Source: Rhodobacter sp.
GTDB lineage: Bacteria > Pseudomonadota > Alphaproteobacteria > Rhodobacterales > Rhodobacteraceae
Length of the DNA: 64,000 bases
Assembly: GCA_020250175.1 (NCBI GenBank)
Contig: JADCEN010000050.1
Span: forward strand, 1 to 64,000
Direction of reading: 5' to 3'
Shown here: piece by piece, positions 37,632 to 45,799 of the stretch
Position numbering within the stretch: position 1 is the stretch's first letter
Layout: the number at the start of each line of letters is the position of its first letter
The notes under the pieces: model-generated
The model's database searches: none
Seen by the model: only the letters and a program-made list of their open reading frames with translations
What the model was told of the DNA's origin: nothing
Made by a program: the position numbers and the translations under genes

Positions 37632-37706
37632 AAAGCATCCGAACCGCGCGCCCTTTCCGGGGCGTGAAAGCACCGGCAACATCCGCAGCCGGTGCAGGGA
37701 TGCTTT
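37632..37706 (+). promoter_or_regulatory. Structured three-way-junction leader upstream of nrdJ
   Basis: AAAGCATCC (37632-37640) pairs with GGATGCTTT (37698-37706) and closes two hairpins. The first pairs CGCGCCC (37647-37653) with GGGCGTG (37660-37666). The second is a perfect 8-bp GCACCGGC (37670-37677) with GCCGGTGC (37688-37695) around a 10-base loop that starts AACATCC. The element ends 78 bp before the nrdJ start. RNA elements upstream of nrdJ have been described in other bacteria; whether this is one of them cannot be told from the sequence alone. Confidence 0.55.
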
Positions 37707-37784
37707 TGGTCCGCAGGATACCGGCAGCACGACATTGGCAGACGGACGCTGCAACAAGCCGCGCCGGAACAGGAGTTGGGGCAG

Positions 37785-40700
37785 ATGAAGATCGAGCGCA
37801 GATTCACCACGGCTGAGACCGGCGCCTATGGCAGCATCGGGTTTTTCACCACCACGTCCGAAATCCGCAATCCTGACGGAACGGTCGTGTTCCGCAACGA
37901 CGCGGTGGAAGTTCCCGAAGGCTGGAGCCAGGTCGCCTCTGACGTGCTGGCCCAGAAGTATTTCCGCAAGGCGGGCGTTCCGGCGGTGCGCAAGCGCGTG
38001 AAGGAAAAGGGCGTGCCCGAGTTCCTGTGGCGCTCGGTGCCCGATCACGACGCGCTGGCAGCCCTGCCCGAGGCCGAGCGGTTCGTCGGCGAGACCAGCG
38101 CGCGCCAGGTGTTTGACCGTCTGGCGGGGGCCTGGGCCTATTGGGGCTGGAAGGGCGGCTATTTCACGACCGAGGCCGATGCCCGCGCCTATCACGACGA
38201 GATGCGCTTTATGCTGGCCCGCCAGATGGCAGCCCCCAACAGCCCGCAATGGTTCAACACCGGCCTGCATTGGGCCTACGGCGTAGACGGCCCGGCACAG
38301 GGCCATTTCTATGTCGATTACAGAACCGGAACCCTGACCAAATCCGACAGCGCCTATGAGCATCCCCAGCCCCATGCCTGCTTCATCCAGTCGGTCAGCG
38401 ATGATCTGGTGAACGAAGGCGGGATCATGGACCTGTGGGTCCGCGAGGCGCGCCTGTTCAAATATGGCTCCGGCACCGGCACCAATTTCTCCTCGCTGCG
38501 CGGCGAGGGTGAAAAGCTGTCGGGCGGCGGCAAGTCTTCGGGTCTGATGGGGTTCCTCAAGATCGGCGACCGGGCGGCGGGTGCGATCAAATCAGGCGGC
38601 ACCACGCGCCGTGCCGCCAAGATGGTGATCTGCGACATGGATCACCCCGATATCGAGGCCTTCATCAACTGGAAGGTGATCGAGGAACAGAAGGTGGCCT
38701 CGCTGGTCGCCGGATCGAAGGCCCATGAAACCCGGCTGAACGAAATCTTCGCCGCAATCAGGGCCTGGGAAGGCGCGGAAGCTGACGCCACCGATCCGGC
38801 CAGAAATGCCGGCCTGAAGGCCGCGATCCGGTCGGCGAAACAGGCGATGATCCCGGAAACCTATGTGGGCCGCATCCTGCAATATGCGCGCCAGGGCTAC
38901 ACAGGCATCGAATTCCCCACCTATGACACCGACTGGGATTCGGAGGCCTATGTCACCGTGTCCGGCCAGAATTCGAACAACTCGGTCCGCGTCACCGATG
39001 CCTTCCTGCAGGCGGTCAGGGATGACGCCGACTGGGGCCTGATCCGGCGCACCGACGGCAAGGTGGCAAAGACCGTCAAGGCCCGCGAGTTGTGGGATCA
39101 GGTCGGTCATGCCGCCTGGGCCTGCGCCGACCCCGGCATCCAGTTTCATGATACGGTCAACGCCTGGCACACCTGCCCGGCGGACGGGCCGATCCGCGGA
39201 TCAAACCCCTGTTCGGAATACATGTTCCTTGATGACACGGCCTGCAACCTGGCCTCGATGAACCTGCTGACCTTCCGGAACGGCACGGCCTTTGACGCCG
39301 AAGGCTATATCCATGCAACACGGCTTTGGACGGTGACGCTGGAAATCTCGGTGCTGATGGCGCAGTTCCCGTCACGGGAAATCGCGCAGCGATCCTACGA
39401 CTTTCGCACGCTGGGCCTCGGCTATGCCAATATCGGCGGGCTGTTGATGACGATGGGCATGGGCTATGATTCGGCTCAAGGGCGGGCGCTGTGTGGCGCG
39501 CTGTCTGCGATCATGACCGGCGTTGCCTATGCCACCTCGGCCGAAATGGCAGGCGAGTTGGGGGCCTTTCCGGGCTATGCCCGCAATGCCGACCATATGC
39601 TGCGCGTCATCCGCAACCATCGCCGCGCGGCGATGGGCGAGACCACCGGCTATGTCGGTGTGAACGTGGCACCTGTGGCGCTGGATGCTGCCAACTGCCC
39701 GGACCCGCGCCTGATTGCCCTGGCGCGCGAGGCCTGGGATACCGCCCTGACGCTGGGCGAAAAGCACGGCTACCGCAACGCCCAGACCACCGTCGTCGCC
39801 CCGACGGGCACCATCGGGCTGGTGATGGATTGCGACACCACGGGGATCGAGCCGGACTTTGCGCTGGTCAAGTTCAAGAAGCTTGCGGGGGGCGGTTATT
39901 TCAAGATCATCAACCGCTCGGTCCCGGCGGCGCTGGAAACGCTGGGGTATGGCCCGGCCCAGATTGCCGAGATCATCGCCCATGCCGTTGGCCACGGCAG
40001 CTTGGGCAACTGCCCCGGCATCAACCCCACCGCGCTGATCGGCCACGGTTTTGGCCCGCGCGAGATCGAAAAGATCGAAGCCGCCCTGCCTTCGGCCTTT
40101 GACATCCGCTTTGTCTTCAACCAGTGGACCCTGGGCGAGGAGTTCTGCAAGGGCACGCTGGGCATTCCGGCAGAAAAGCTGAACGATCCGACGTTTGACC
40201 TGCTGGCCCATCTTGGCTTTACCCGCGCGCAGGTGGCGGCCGCCAATGACCATGTCTGCGGCACGATGACACTGGAAAACGCGCCCTTCCTGAAGCCGCA
40301 GCACTATCCCGTCTTCGATTGCGCCAATCCCTGCGGCAAGACCGGCACGCGGTATCTGTCGGTCGAAAGCCACATCCACATGATGGCGGCGGCGCAAAGC
40401 TTTATCTCCGGGGCCATTTCCAAGACCATCAACATGCCGAATTCGGCCACCATCGCGGAAACGCTGGCGGCTTACGAACTCAGCTGGTCGCTGGGCATCA
40501 AGGCCAATGCGCTGTACCGCGACGGATCGAAGCTGTCGCAGCCGCTGGCCTCGGCGCTGGTGGAGGATGATGAAGAGGCGGAAGAGGTGCTGGCAACCGG
40601 CACCCCGGCGGCAAAGGCGCAGGTGCTGGCCGAGAAGATCATCGAAAAGGTGATCATCAAGGAAATCGTCCGCTCCAACCGCCAGAAACTGCCCGAGCGG

Positions 40701-41456
40701 CGCAAGGGCTATACCCAGAAGGCAATCGTCGGCGGCCACAAGGTGTATCTGCGCACCGGCGAGTATCAGGACGGCAGTCTGGGCGAGATCTTCATCGACA
40801 TGCACAAGGAAGGCGCGGGCTTTCGCGCGATGATGAACAACTTCGCAATCGCTGTCAGCGTTGGCCTGCAATATGGTGTTCCGCTTGAGGAATTTGTCGA
40901 GGCTTTCACCTTTACCCGCTTTGAGCCTGCGGGCATGGTGCAGGGCAATGACAGCATCAAGAACGCCACCTCGATCCTGGATTACATCTTCCGCGAACTG
41001 GCGGTCAGCTATCTGGACCGCACCGATCTGGCCCATGTGAAGCCGCAGGGTGCCAGCTTTGACGATCTGGGCCGGGGCGAGGAAGAGGGCAAGCGCAACT
41101 TCTCCGAGGTGTCCGACCAGGCGGCAACCCGCGGGCTGGAGGTGCTGCGCCAGATCAGCTCCACCGGCTATCTGCGCAAGCGCCTGCCGCAGGAACTGGT
41201 GGTGCTGCAGGGCGGGATGAGCACCGCCGGTCTGGGCAGCGATGCCATGGGGTCGCTGAGCCTGATGATGACCGAAACCACGGCCTTCGGCGCCACCGCG
41301 CTGTCGTCCGGCACGGTCGGCATGGACGCCCGCGTCAAGGCCAGGATTCAAGGATATGAAGGCGACCCCTGCGGCGAATGCGGCAACTACACGCTGGTGC
41401 GGAATGGCACATGCATGAAGTGCAACACCTGTGGCGGGACGAGCGGGTGCAGTTGA
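37785..41456 (+). CDS. nrdJ: Adenosylcobalamin-dependent (class II) ribonucleotide reductase
   Basis: NrdJ reduces ribonucleotides to deoxyribonucleotides using a B12-derived radical, with or without oxygen. The 1223-residue protein shows [20 protein letters not shown], the [19 protein letters not shown] loop segment, [25 protein letters not shown], and the C-terminal Cys-rich tail [23 protein letters not shown] that binds zinc and relays electrons. ATG 37785 ([13 protein letters not shown]) has AGGAG 9 bp upstream. The gene stands alone and is followed by two palindromic hairpins. No class I reductase appears in the window. Confidence 0.97.
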   Translation: MKIERRFTTAETGAYGSIGFFTTTSEIRNPDGTVVFRNDAVEVPEGWSQVASDVLAQKYFRKAGVPAVRKRVKEKGVPEFLWRSVPDHDALAALPEAERFVGETSARQVFDRLAGAWAYWGWKGGYFTTEADARAYHDEMRFMLARQMAAPNSPQWFNTGLHWAYGVDGPAQGHFYVDYRTGTLTKSDSAYEHPQPHACFIQSVSDDLVNEGGIMDLWVREARLFKYGSGTGTNFSSLRGEGEKLSGGGKSSGLMGFLKIGDRAAGAIKSGGTTRRAAKMVICDMDHPDIEAFINWKVIEEQKVASLVAGSKAHETRLNEIFAAIRAWEGAEADATDPARNAGLKAAIRSAKQAMIPETYVGRILQYARQGYTGIEFPTYDTDWDSEAYVTVSGQNSNNSVRVTDAFLQAVRDDADWGLIRRTDGKVAKTVKARELWDQVGHAAWACADPGIQFHDTVNAWHTCPADGPIRGSNPCSEYMFLDDTACNLASMNLLTFRNGTAFDAEGYIHATRLWTVTLEISVLMAQFPSREIAQRSYDFRTLGLGYANIGGLLMTMGMGYDSAQGRALCGALSAIMTGVAYATSAEMAGELGAFPGYARNADHMLRVIRNHRRAAMGETTGYVGVNVAPVALDAANCPDPRLIALAREAWDTALTLGEKHGYRNAQTTVVAPTGTIGLVMDCDTTGIEPDFALVKFKKLAGGGYFKIINRSVPAALETLGYGPAQIAEIIAHAVGHGSLGNCPGINPTALIGHGFGPREIEKIEAALPSAFDIRFVFNQWTLGEEFCKGTLGIPAEKLNDPTFDLLAHLGFTRAQVAAANDHVCGTMTLENAPFLKPQHYPVFDCANPCGKTGTRYLSVESHIHMMAAAQSFISGAISKTINMPNSATIAETLAAYELSWSLGIKANALYRDGSKLSQPLASALVEDDEEAEEVLATGTPAAKAQVLAEKIIEKVIIKEIVRSNRQKLPERRKGYTQKAIVGGHKVYLRTGEYQDGSLGEIFIDMHKEGAGFRAMMNNFAIAVSVGLQYGVPLEEFVEAFTFTRFEPAGMVQGNDSIKNATSILDYIFRELAVSYLDRTDLAHVKPQGASFDDLGRGEEEGKRNFSEVSDQAATRGLEVLRQISSTGYLRKRLPQELVVLQGGMSTAGLGSDAMGSLSLMMTETTAFGATALSSGTVGMDARVKARIQGYEGDPCGECGNYTLVRNGTCMKCNTCGGTSGCS

Positions 41457-41554
41457 AGCGTCTTCCTGCCTGATTTGACACGCGTCAAGTCGGGGCACTG
41501 CCCCGACGGCCGCGCCTGCCACCCAGCCGCGCCACGGGCGCGGCGTTCTTCGCG

Positions 41555-41577
41555 GAAATCGTCCACTGGACGATTTC
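41555..41577. terminator. Perfect palindromic hairpin after nrdJ
   Basis: GAAATCGTCCA and TGGACGATTTC are exact arms around a single C. It lies 98 bp after nrdJ. There is a short T-rich end (TTTCTGAT), so it could act as a terminator or as a DNA-binding site. Confidence 0.5.
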
Positions 41578-41696
41578 TGATCGCTCATCACCCCCCGGCA
41601 GGCGCGTTCCGCGCCCGCCTTGGCAAGCGCAGCCTGATTTACCGGCCTTATCCCAAGATCTGCCCCCCTTGCCCTGCGGCTTGCGCCTTCGGGCAA

Positions 41697-41739
41697 CGGA
41701 CCGGGCCACGCTCCACTGGAGCGTGGCCTTTTCGGTCCG
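41697..41739. terminator. Nested hairpin with T tract between nrdJ and the FrhB-like gene
   Basis: GGCCACGCTCC pairs with GGAGCGTGGCC (41704-41728) around ACT, followed by TTTT (41729-41732). An outer pair CGGACCG/CGGTCCG (41697-41703, 41733-41739) closes the whole. It shares the core TCCACTGGA with the hairpin at 41555. It probably ends transcription of one or both convergent genes. Confidence 0.65.
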
Positions 41740-41806
41740 GGCGCAAAGCTCAATTGTGCCGCAGATTTGCGACGAGTATTCGCCCAAAATCCGTACGCGA
41801 TGGCGC

Positions 41807-43051
41807 TCAGTCTTTCCCCTCACGCGCGCCGCCGGACAGCTCATCCTCCCCCGGTTCCAGCCCATAGGGCTTCACCAGCCGCCACACATGCCCCGGCACC
41901 ATGTTCTTGATCCGGGCCGGAAAGGCGCGGCGCAGGTGCAGCACCGTCTCCACCGCCTTCATCTCCACCCGCGCGCGGGCGAACTCTAGGCCGCGCGGGC
42001 CGAAGCGGGGTTGCAGAAAGGACACCACCGGGCGCAGCCAGCCGGGCATCCGGCGCAGGGGCAAGCCCCCTGCCGCGCGTTCGGTGTTCTTCATGAAACC
42101 GGTGACAGCCCCCTTGCGCTTGCCCCTGTCGGTCAGCGGGCGCAGGGCAAGGCGGGACCCAAGCAGCGAAAGCAGCTCTGCACCCCGCTGATTTCGAACG
42201 ATAATCCACTGATCCCCGTCGCCGCCCATATAGCCCACGGTGATATCGGCCAGCCGGTTGGTGTAATCGACGCAGGTCTTGCAGGTGATCGGAAAGAAAT
42301 CGGGCGGCAATTGCGAGATTGGCAGTTGCAGGAAGGGAATGATCCGGTCCGGCCTGCCATCGTCAAAGCGCAGTTCCACCCGGAAATCCGCGCGGAACTC
42401 CAGATAGATGACCGTCTGAGGTTTGCTATCCAACAGATTGAGAAATATGTGGAAATTCTCGGTCGTGGTATTGTCGGAACAAGGCGTTCCAATCACGTAC
42501 AGCCGCTCCAGCCCCAACTCTGCCTCCAGTGCGCGCAGGGCATAGACCTGACAGGGGATGCCGATCATCGCGATCCGGCGGTGGCCGGCGGCCCGGGCCG
42601 GTTCCAGCAGGGCAAGCGTCGGGGCATATCCCATGCGCATGCCGCGGCACCTGGCCAGTTCGGCGGGGTCGGTGACAATGACCGGCACCGGCCTCCACCG
42701 ATCGGCCGCGTCCGGCATCACAGTCAGCACGGCATCAACTGCCCCGGTTTCCAGCAGCCGCGCGGCAAGTGCTGTGGCGATCCCCGTCCACTGCGCGCCG
42801 GGCGATGCCGGCACCAGCCGGGCGCGGTGCATCGACAGCATGGGACCAAAGAAGAATTCGTCAGACTTTGACGGGTCTGTGGGTCGACCATGAACAATTG
42901 TCTCAAGTCCGGGATAGTCCGGCCTGATGAACTGGCAGGCGCGACCGCAGGCCTTGGCATCTGCCATTCGCGACACACCGCAATCTGTGCACAGGCCGGG
43001 GCGGGCGGCACCGGACAGGCGCGGCGCATCAAGACCTGCCGGGGCGGTCAT
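41807..43051 (-). CDS. FrhB-type F420 hydrogenase/dehydrogenase beta-subunit family protein (BciB-like)
   Basis: This 414-residue protein belongs to the flavin and iron-sulfur family that includes F420-reducing hydrogenase beta subunits and the ferredoxin-dependent divinyl chlorophyllide reductase BciB. Cysteine groups for Fe-S clusters are clear: LCTDCGVSR, KACGRACQF near the N-terminus, then IPCQ, TPCSDN and TCKTC. No photosynthesis genes are in the window, so the BciB role is only a possibility; another electron-transfer reductase is equally open. The start at 43051 has a weak ribosome site. It stands alone between convergent nrdJ and a divergent HAD gene. Confidence 0.8.
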   Translation of the reverse strand: MTAPAGLDAPRLSGAARPGLCTDCGVSRMADAKACGRACQFIRPDYPGLETIVHGRPTDPSKSDEFFFGPMLSMHRARLVPASPGAQWTGIATALAARLLETGAVDAVLTVMPDAADRWRPVPVIVTDPAELARCRGMRMGYAPTLALLEPARAAGHRRIAMIGIPCQVYALRALEAELGLERLYVIGTPCSDNTTTENFHIFLNLLDSKPQTVIYLEFRADFRVELRFDDGRPDRIIPFLQLPISQLPPDFFPITCKTCVDYTNRLADITVGYMGGDGDQWIIVRNQRGAELLSLLGSRLALRPLTDRGKRKGAVTGFMKNTERAAGGLPLRRMPGWLRPVVSFLQPRFGPRGLEFARARVEMKAVETVLHLRRAFPARIKNMVPGHVWRLVKPYGLEPGEDELSGGAREGKD

Positions 43052-43362
43052 GCAGGCACGGGTCCTGCCGGGGCCATGGCACCGCCCGCAGGACCGGTGC
43101 CTGCCCGCAGGCGTGACCCGTGAAGGGTCGGGCAGGAAGGGTCAGACAGGGTGGCCTCCCGTGGCTGTGCAGCAAAGCCGCTGCTGCTGTTGGTATAGTC
43201 CTGAAAACCGTTGGCCCGGAAGTGGTTTTCTGCCAGGCTTTGCCTGCCGCCAAGGGGGCCTCTGCCACTGTCCGGCGACCACAGCGGTGCATGATGTTGG
43301 TTCGCGGCGTTTGCGGGCTGCGCCACCCGCTGACGGCACCCGTAACGCAGAAGGTTATCCTT
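43052..43362. other. Intergenic region between divergent FrhB-like and HAD genes
   Basis: About 310 bp holding the control regions of both genes. I see several imperfect GC inverted repeats around 43060-43130 but no clear promoter consensus and no small gene. Confidence 0.4.
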
Positions 43363-44385
43363 ATGAAAAGACGCAGCTTTCTGATGATTGCCGTCGCCAG
43401 TCCGGGGATGGTTCTGCTCAATGGAACCGGGGGTACCGGGGTGTCCGGGGCTGCGCTGGCCCAGTCTGACCCGCTGCCCTCGTGGAATGACACCGCTGCG
43501 AAACAGGCGATTCTGTCCTTTGTCCAGGCTGTCACCACCGAAGGCTCGCCCGATTTCGTCACCCCGTCCGAACGGGTGGCGGTGTTCGACAATGATGGCA
43601 CGCTTTGGGTTGAAAGCCCGATCTACACGCAGCTTGCCTTTGTCATCGACCGGGTCAAGGCGCTGGCCCCCGATCATCCCGAATGGGCATCGACACAGCC
43701 ATTTCAGGCCGTGCTGGAAAATGACCTTGCCGCGCTGTCAGCCGCAGGGGAAGAAGGGTTGATCGAGCTTCTGATGGCGACCCATGCCGGGATGACGACA
43801 GAGGCGTTTGACGCCGTCGTGACCGGGTGGATCGCAACCGCCCGCGACGGGCGCTTCAAACGGCCCTATACCGAGCTTGTCTATCAGCCGATGCTGGAGC
43901 TTCTGGCCTATCTGCGTGCCAACGGGTTTGAAAGCTTCATCGTCTCGGGGGGTGGCATCGAATTCATGCGCCCCTGGACAGAGGCCGTCTATGGCATTCC
44001 ACCGCAGAACGTCATCGGTTCCTCGATCAGGACGGAATTGCGCATGGTGGACGGAAAGCCGGTGCTGATGCGCCTGCCGCAGGTGGATTTCATCGACGAC
44101 AAGGCAGGCAAGCCGGTGGGCATCAACGCCCATATCGGGCGCAGGCCGATCGCGGCCTTCGGCAATTCCGATGGTGATTATGAAATGCTGGAATGGGTCA
44201 CAACCGCCGAAGGGCGCCGCCTGGGCATGATCGTCCATCACACCGATGCCGCGCGCGAATACGCCTATGACCGCAACAGTCCCGTCGGCCGGCTGGACCG
44301 GGGGCTGGACGATGCCGCCACCCGGGGCTGGACCGTGATCGACATGCAAGCGGACTGGGGCAGGGTGTTCGGGTTCGACGGCTAA
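43363..44385 (+). CDS. Exported HAD-family phosphatase
   Basis: This 340-residue protein carries a twin-arginine-like leader (KRRSFLMIAVA, then an Ala cleavage region near ALAQ at residues 31-34) and a HAD hydrolase domain. The nucleophile motif FDNDGTLW places Asp76 and Asp78; FIVSGGG is motif II and AFGNSDGDYEML motif IV. The pattern resembles phosphoserine phosphatase-like periplasmic acid phosphatases. ATG 43363 is chosen for the leader peptide and an AAGG upstream; the frame is open from 43120. It converges with the AraC gene, overlapping its stop by 4 bp. Confidence 0.88.
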   Translation: MKRRSFLMIAVASPGMVLLNGTGGTGVSGAALAQSDPLPSWNDTAAKQAILSFVQAVTTEGSPDFVTPSERVAVFDNDGTLWVESPIYTQLAFVIDRVKALAPDHPEWASTQPFQAVLENDLAALSAAGEEGLIELLMATHAGMTTEAFDAVVTGWIATARDGRFKRPYTELVYQPMLELLAYLRANGFESFIVSGGGIEFMRPWTEAVYGIPPQNVIGSSIRTELRMVDGKPVLMRLPQVDFIDDKAGKPVGINAHIGRRPIAAFGNSDGDYEMLEWVTTAEGRRLGMIVHHTDAAREYAYDRNSPVGRLDRGLDDAATRGWTVIDMQADWGRVFGFDG

Positions 44386-45398
44386 TCGGCGCAGTGTTCC
44401 CGGCGGGCGCGCACGTCAATCGGCGGGGTCCCGGTCCAGCGGCGGACGGCGCGGGTCAGGCTGGACTGGCGCGAATAGCCCACATTCGCGGCCACATCGC
44501 CAATGGCCGCGTCCGACCGGCCCAGTGCCTCTATCGCGGCGGCGCGGCGGACCTCTTCAAGCAGATCGGAAAAGCTGGTGTCTTCCTCGGCAAAACGCCG
44601 CTGCAGCGAGCGCACGCTCATATCCGCGCATTCGGACAGGTAGTCGATGGTGGGCACCCCGTCATGCAGCATGGCTTTCAGCAAAGCGCGGGTCGGCCCG
44701 GCCATTGTTCCGTCGCGCAGCCGTTGCCAGGGGAACTTCTGCATCTGCGGCAGCCGGTCGCGCGCCACCTGCCGGTAGGGGGTGTCCAGATGCGCTGTCC
44801 TGATCGTCACCTCGAGGACAGGGCGTTGCGCCGCAATGATGCTGCCCGGAAACCAGGCCCTGAGATGATCCAGCCCATGTTCCGGATGCGGAACGATGGA
44901 CATTCGCTGGATCACCGGCTCGTTTGGGACTGCATTGCGCACCAGCACCTGAAAGATACCGGCGACGAATTGTTGGATCACATGCATCGCCTCGGGCTGG
45001 ATCGGCAGCATCCAGGCGTCTTGCACGACCGATTGTGCATCGCCCGGCTGCAGTGAGATCAACTCGTGCGAACAGTGAAACGGCATCGCCGCAGACACCC
45101 GCTGCAGGGCCTCGCGCGGGCTGCGCGCGCCAAGCGCAATCGCCCCCAGGGCCGCAATGTCGCGCAGACTGTTCTCTGTCACTGCCCGGCAGCCAACATC
45201 CGGGCCTTCCAGATGTGCGGCCCGGGTGACCACCTTTTCCAGCGCCTTGATGGGGATTGGCGCATAGGGATCTTCGATCCAGACATAGCCGATGCCAGCG
45301 TCCTGCAGAATCCGTTCCACAGGGTGTCGGCGCATGATCAGGAACTTCAGCAGCGGAAAAAGTGCCGCCGCCCGGATGACTGGGATGGTCTTTCTCAT
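44382..45398 (-). CDS. AraC-family transcriptional regulator
   Basis: This 338-residue regulator has an N-terminal arabinose-binding-like domain of the type found in long AraC proteins (residues about 15-190, with RHPVERILQDAGI and DVGCRAVTENSLRDIAALG). A C-terminal double helix-turn-helix domain follows (about 235-330, MSVRSLQRRFAEEDTSFSDLLEEVRR...IGDVAANVGYSRQSSLTRAVRRWTG). AGGAGA lies 8 bp before ATG 45398. It is divergent from the arylsulfatase gene and is its likely regulator. Confidence 0.93.
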   Translation of the reverse strand: MRKTIPVIRAAALFPLLKFLIMRRHPVERILQDAGIGYVWIEDPYAPIPIKALEKVVTRAAHLEGPDVGCRAVTENSLRDIAALGAIALGARSPREALQRVSAAMPFHCSHELISLQPGDAQSVVQDAWMLPIQPEAMHVIQQFVAGIFQVLVRNAVPNEPVIQRMSIVPHPEHGLDHLRAWFPGSIIAAQRPVLEVTIRTAHLDTPYRQVARDRLPQMQKFPWQRLRDGTMAGPTRALLKAMLHDGVPTIDYLSECADMSVRSLQRRFAEEDTSFSDLLEEVRRAAAIEALGRSDAAIGDVAANVGYSRQSSLTRAVRRWTGTPPIDVRARREHCAD

Positions 45399-45454
45399 GC
45401 CACATTTCTCCTGCAGACAATCCCACTGGCTGCGGTTCAGCGGCGACAAACCGA

Positions 45455-45468
45455 AAGTACCGGTACTT
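45455..45468. promoter_or_regulatory. Perfect 14-bp palindrome between AraC and arylsulfatase genes
   Basis: AAGTACCGGTACTT is exactly self-complementary and lies 57 bp before the AraC-type gene. CATCTGCAG-like repeats also occur nearer to the arylsulfatase gene (around 45650 and 45710). They are candidate operators in the 400-bp divergent region. No small ORF is convincing there. Confidence 0.4.
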
Positions 45469-45799
45469 CTGGCCACATTCGATGCATCTGCGGTCACCCT
45501 GTCAGGAAAAGGGGACTTCCTTCCCTTTGGCGGATGGCCGCTGCTTGCCTGAAGGCCGCTGTGCGCGCGTACCGGATTGGCGCGGAAAGTGAAACACCCG
45601 GCAAGCCTGCACTGTATGCTGGCATCTGATGGGCTTTTGGCGAACCGCATCTGCAGCTTGAAGGGGTGTCATTGCTCCGGGGTCCGTCCGTCCAGGTCCG
45701 GGGGTGCCATCTGCAGACGGAAAGGCCCCGGCGTTGACGACAGCGGATTGCCAGGGTCCCGAACCAGGACTGACTCTTCAGTAACAAGGGAGGACGCGC

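Noticed and set aside
37277-37785. Cobalamin riboswitch upstream of nrdJ
   Set aside because: No B12-box or the typical core junctions were found; the visible structure is a different three-way junction.
39372-41753. 793-codon open frame on the minus strand inside nrdJ
   Set aside because: Antisense shadow of nrdJ created by high third-position GC; composition is not protein-like.
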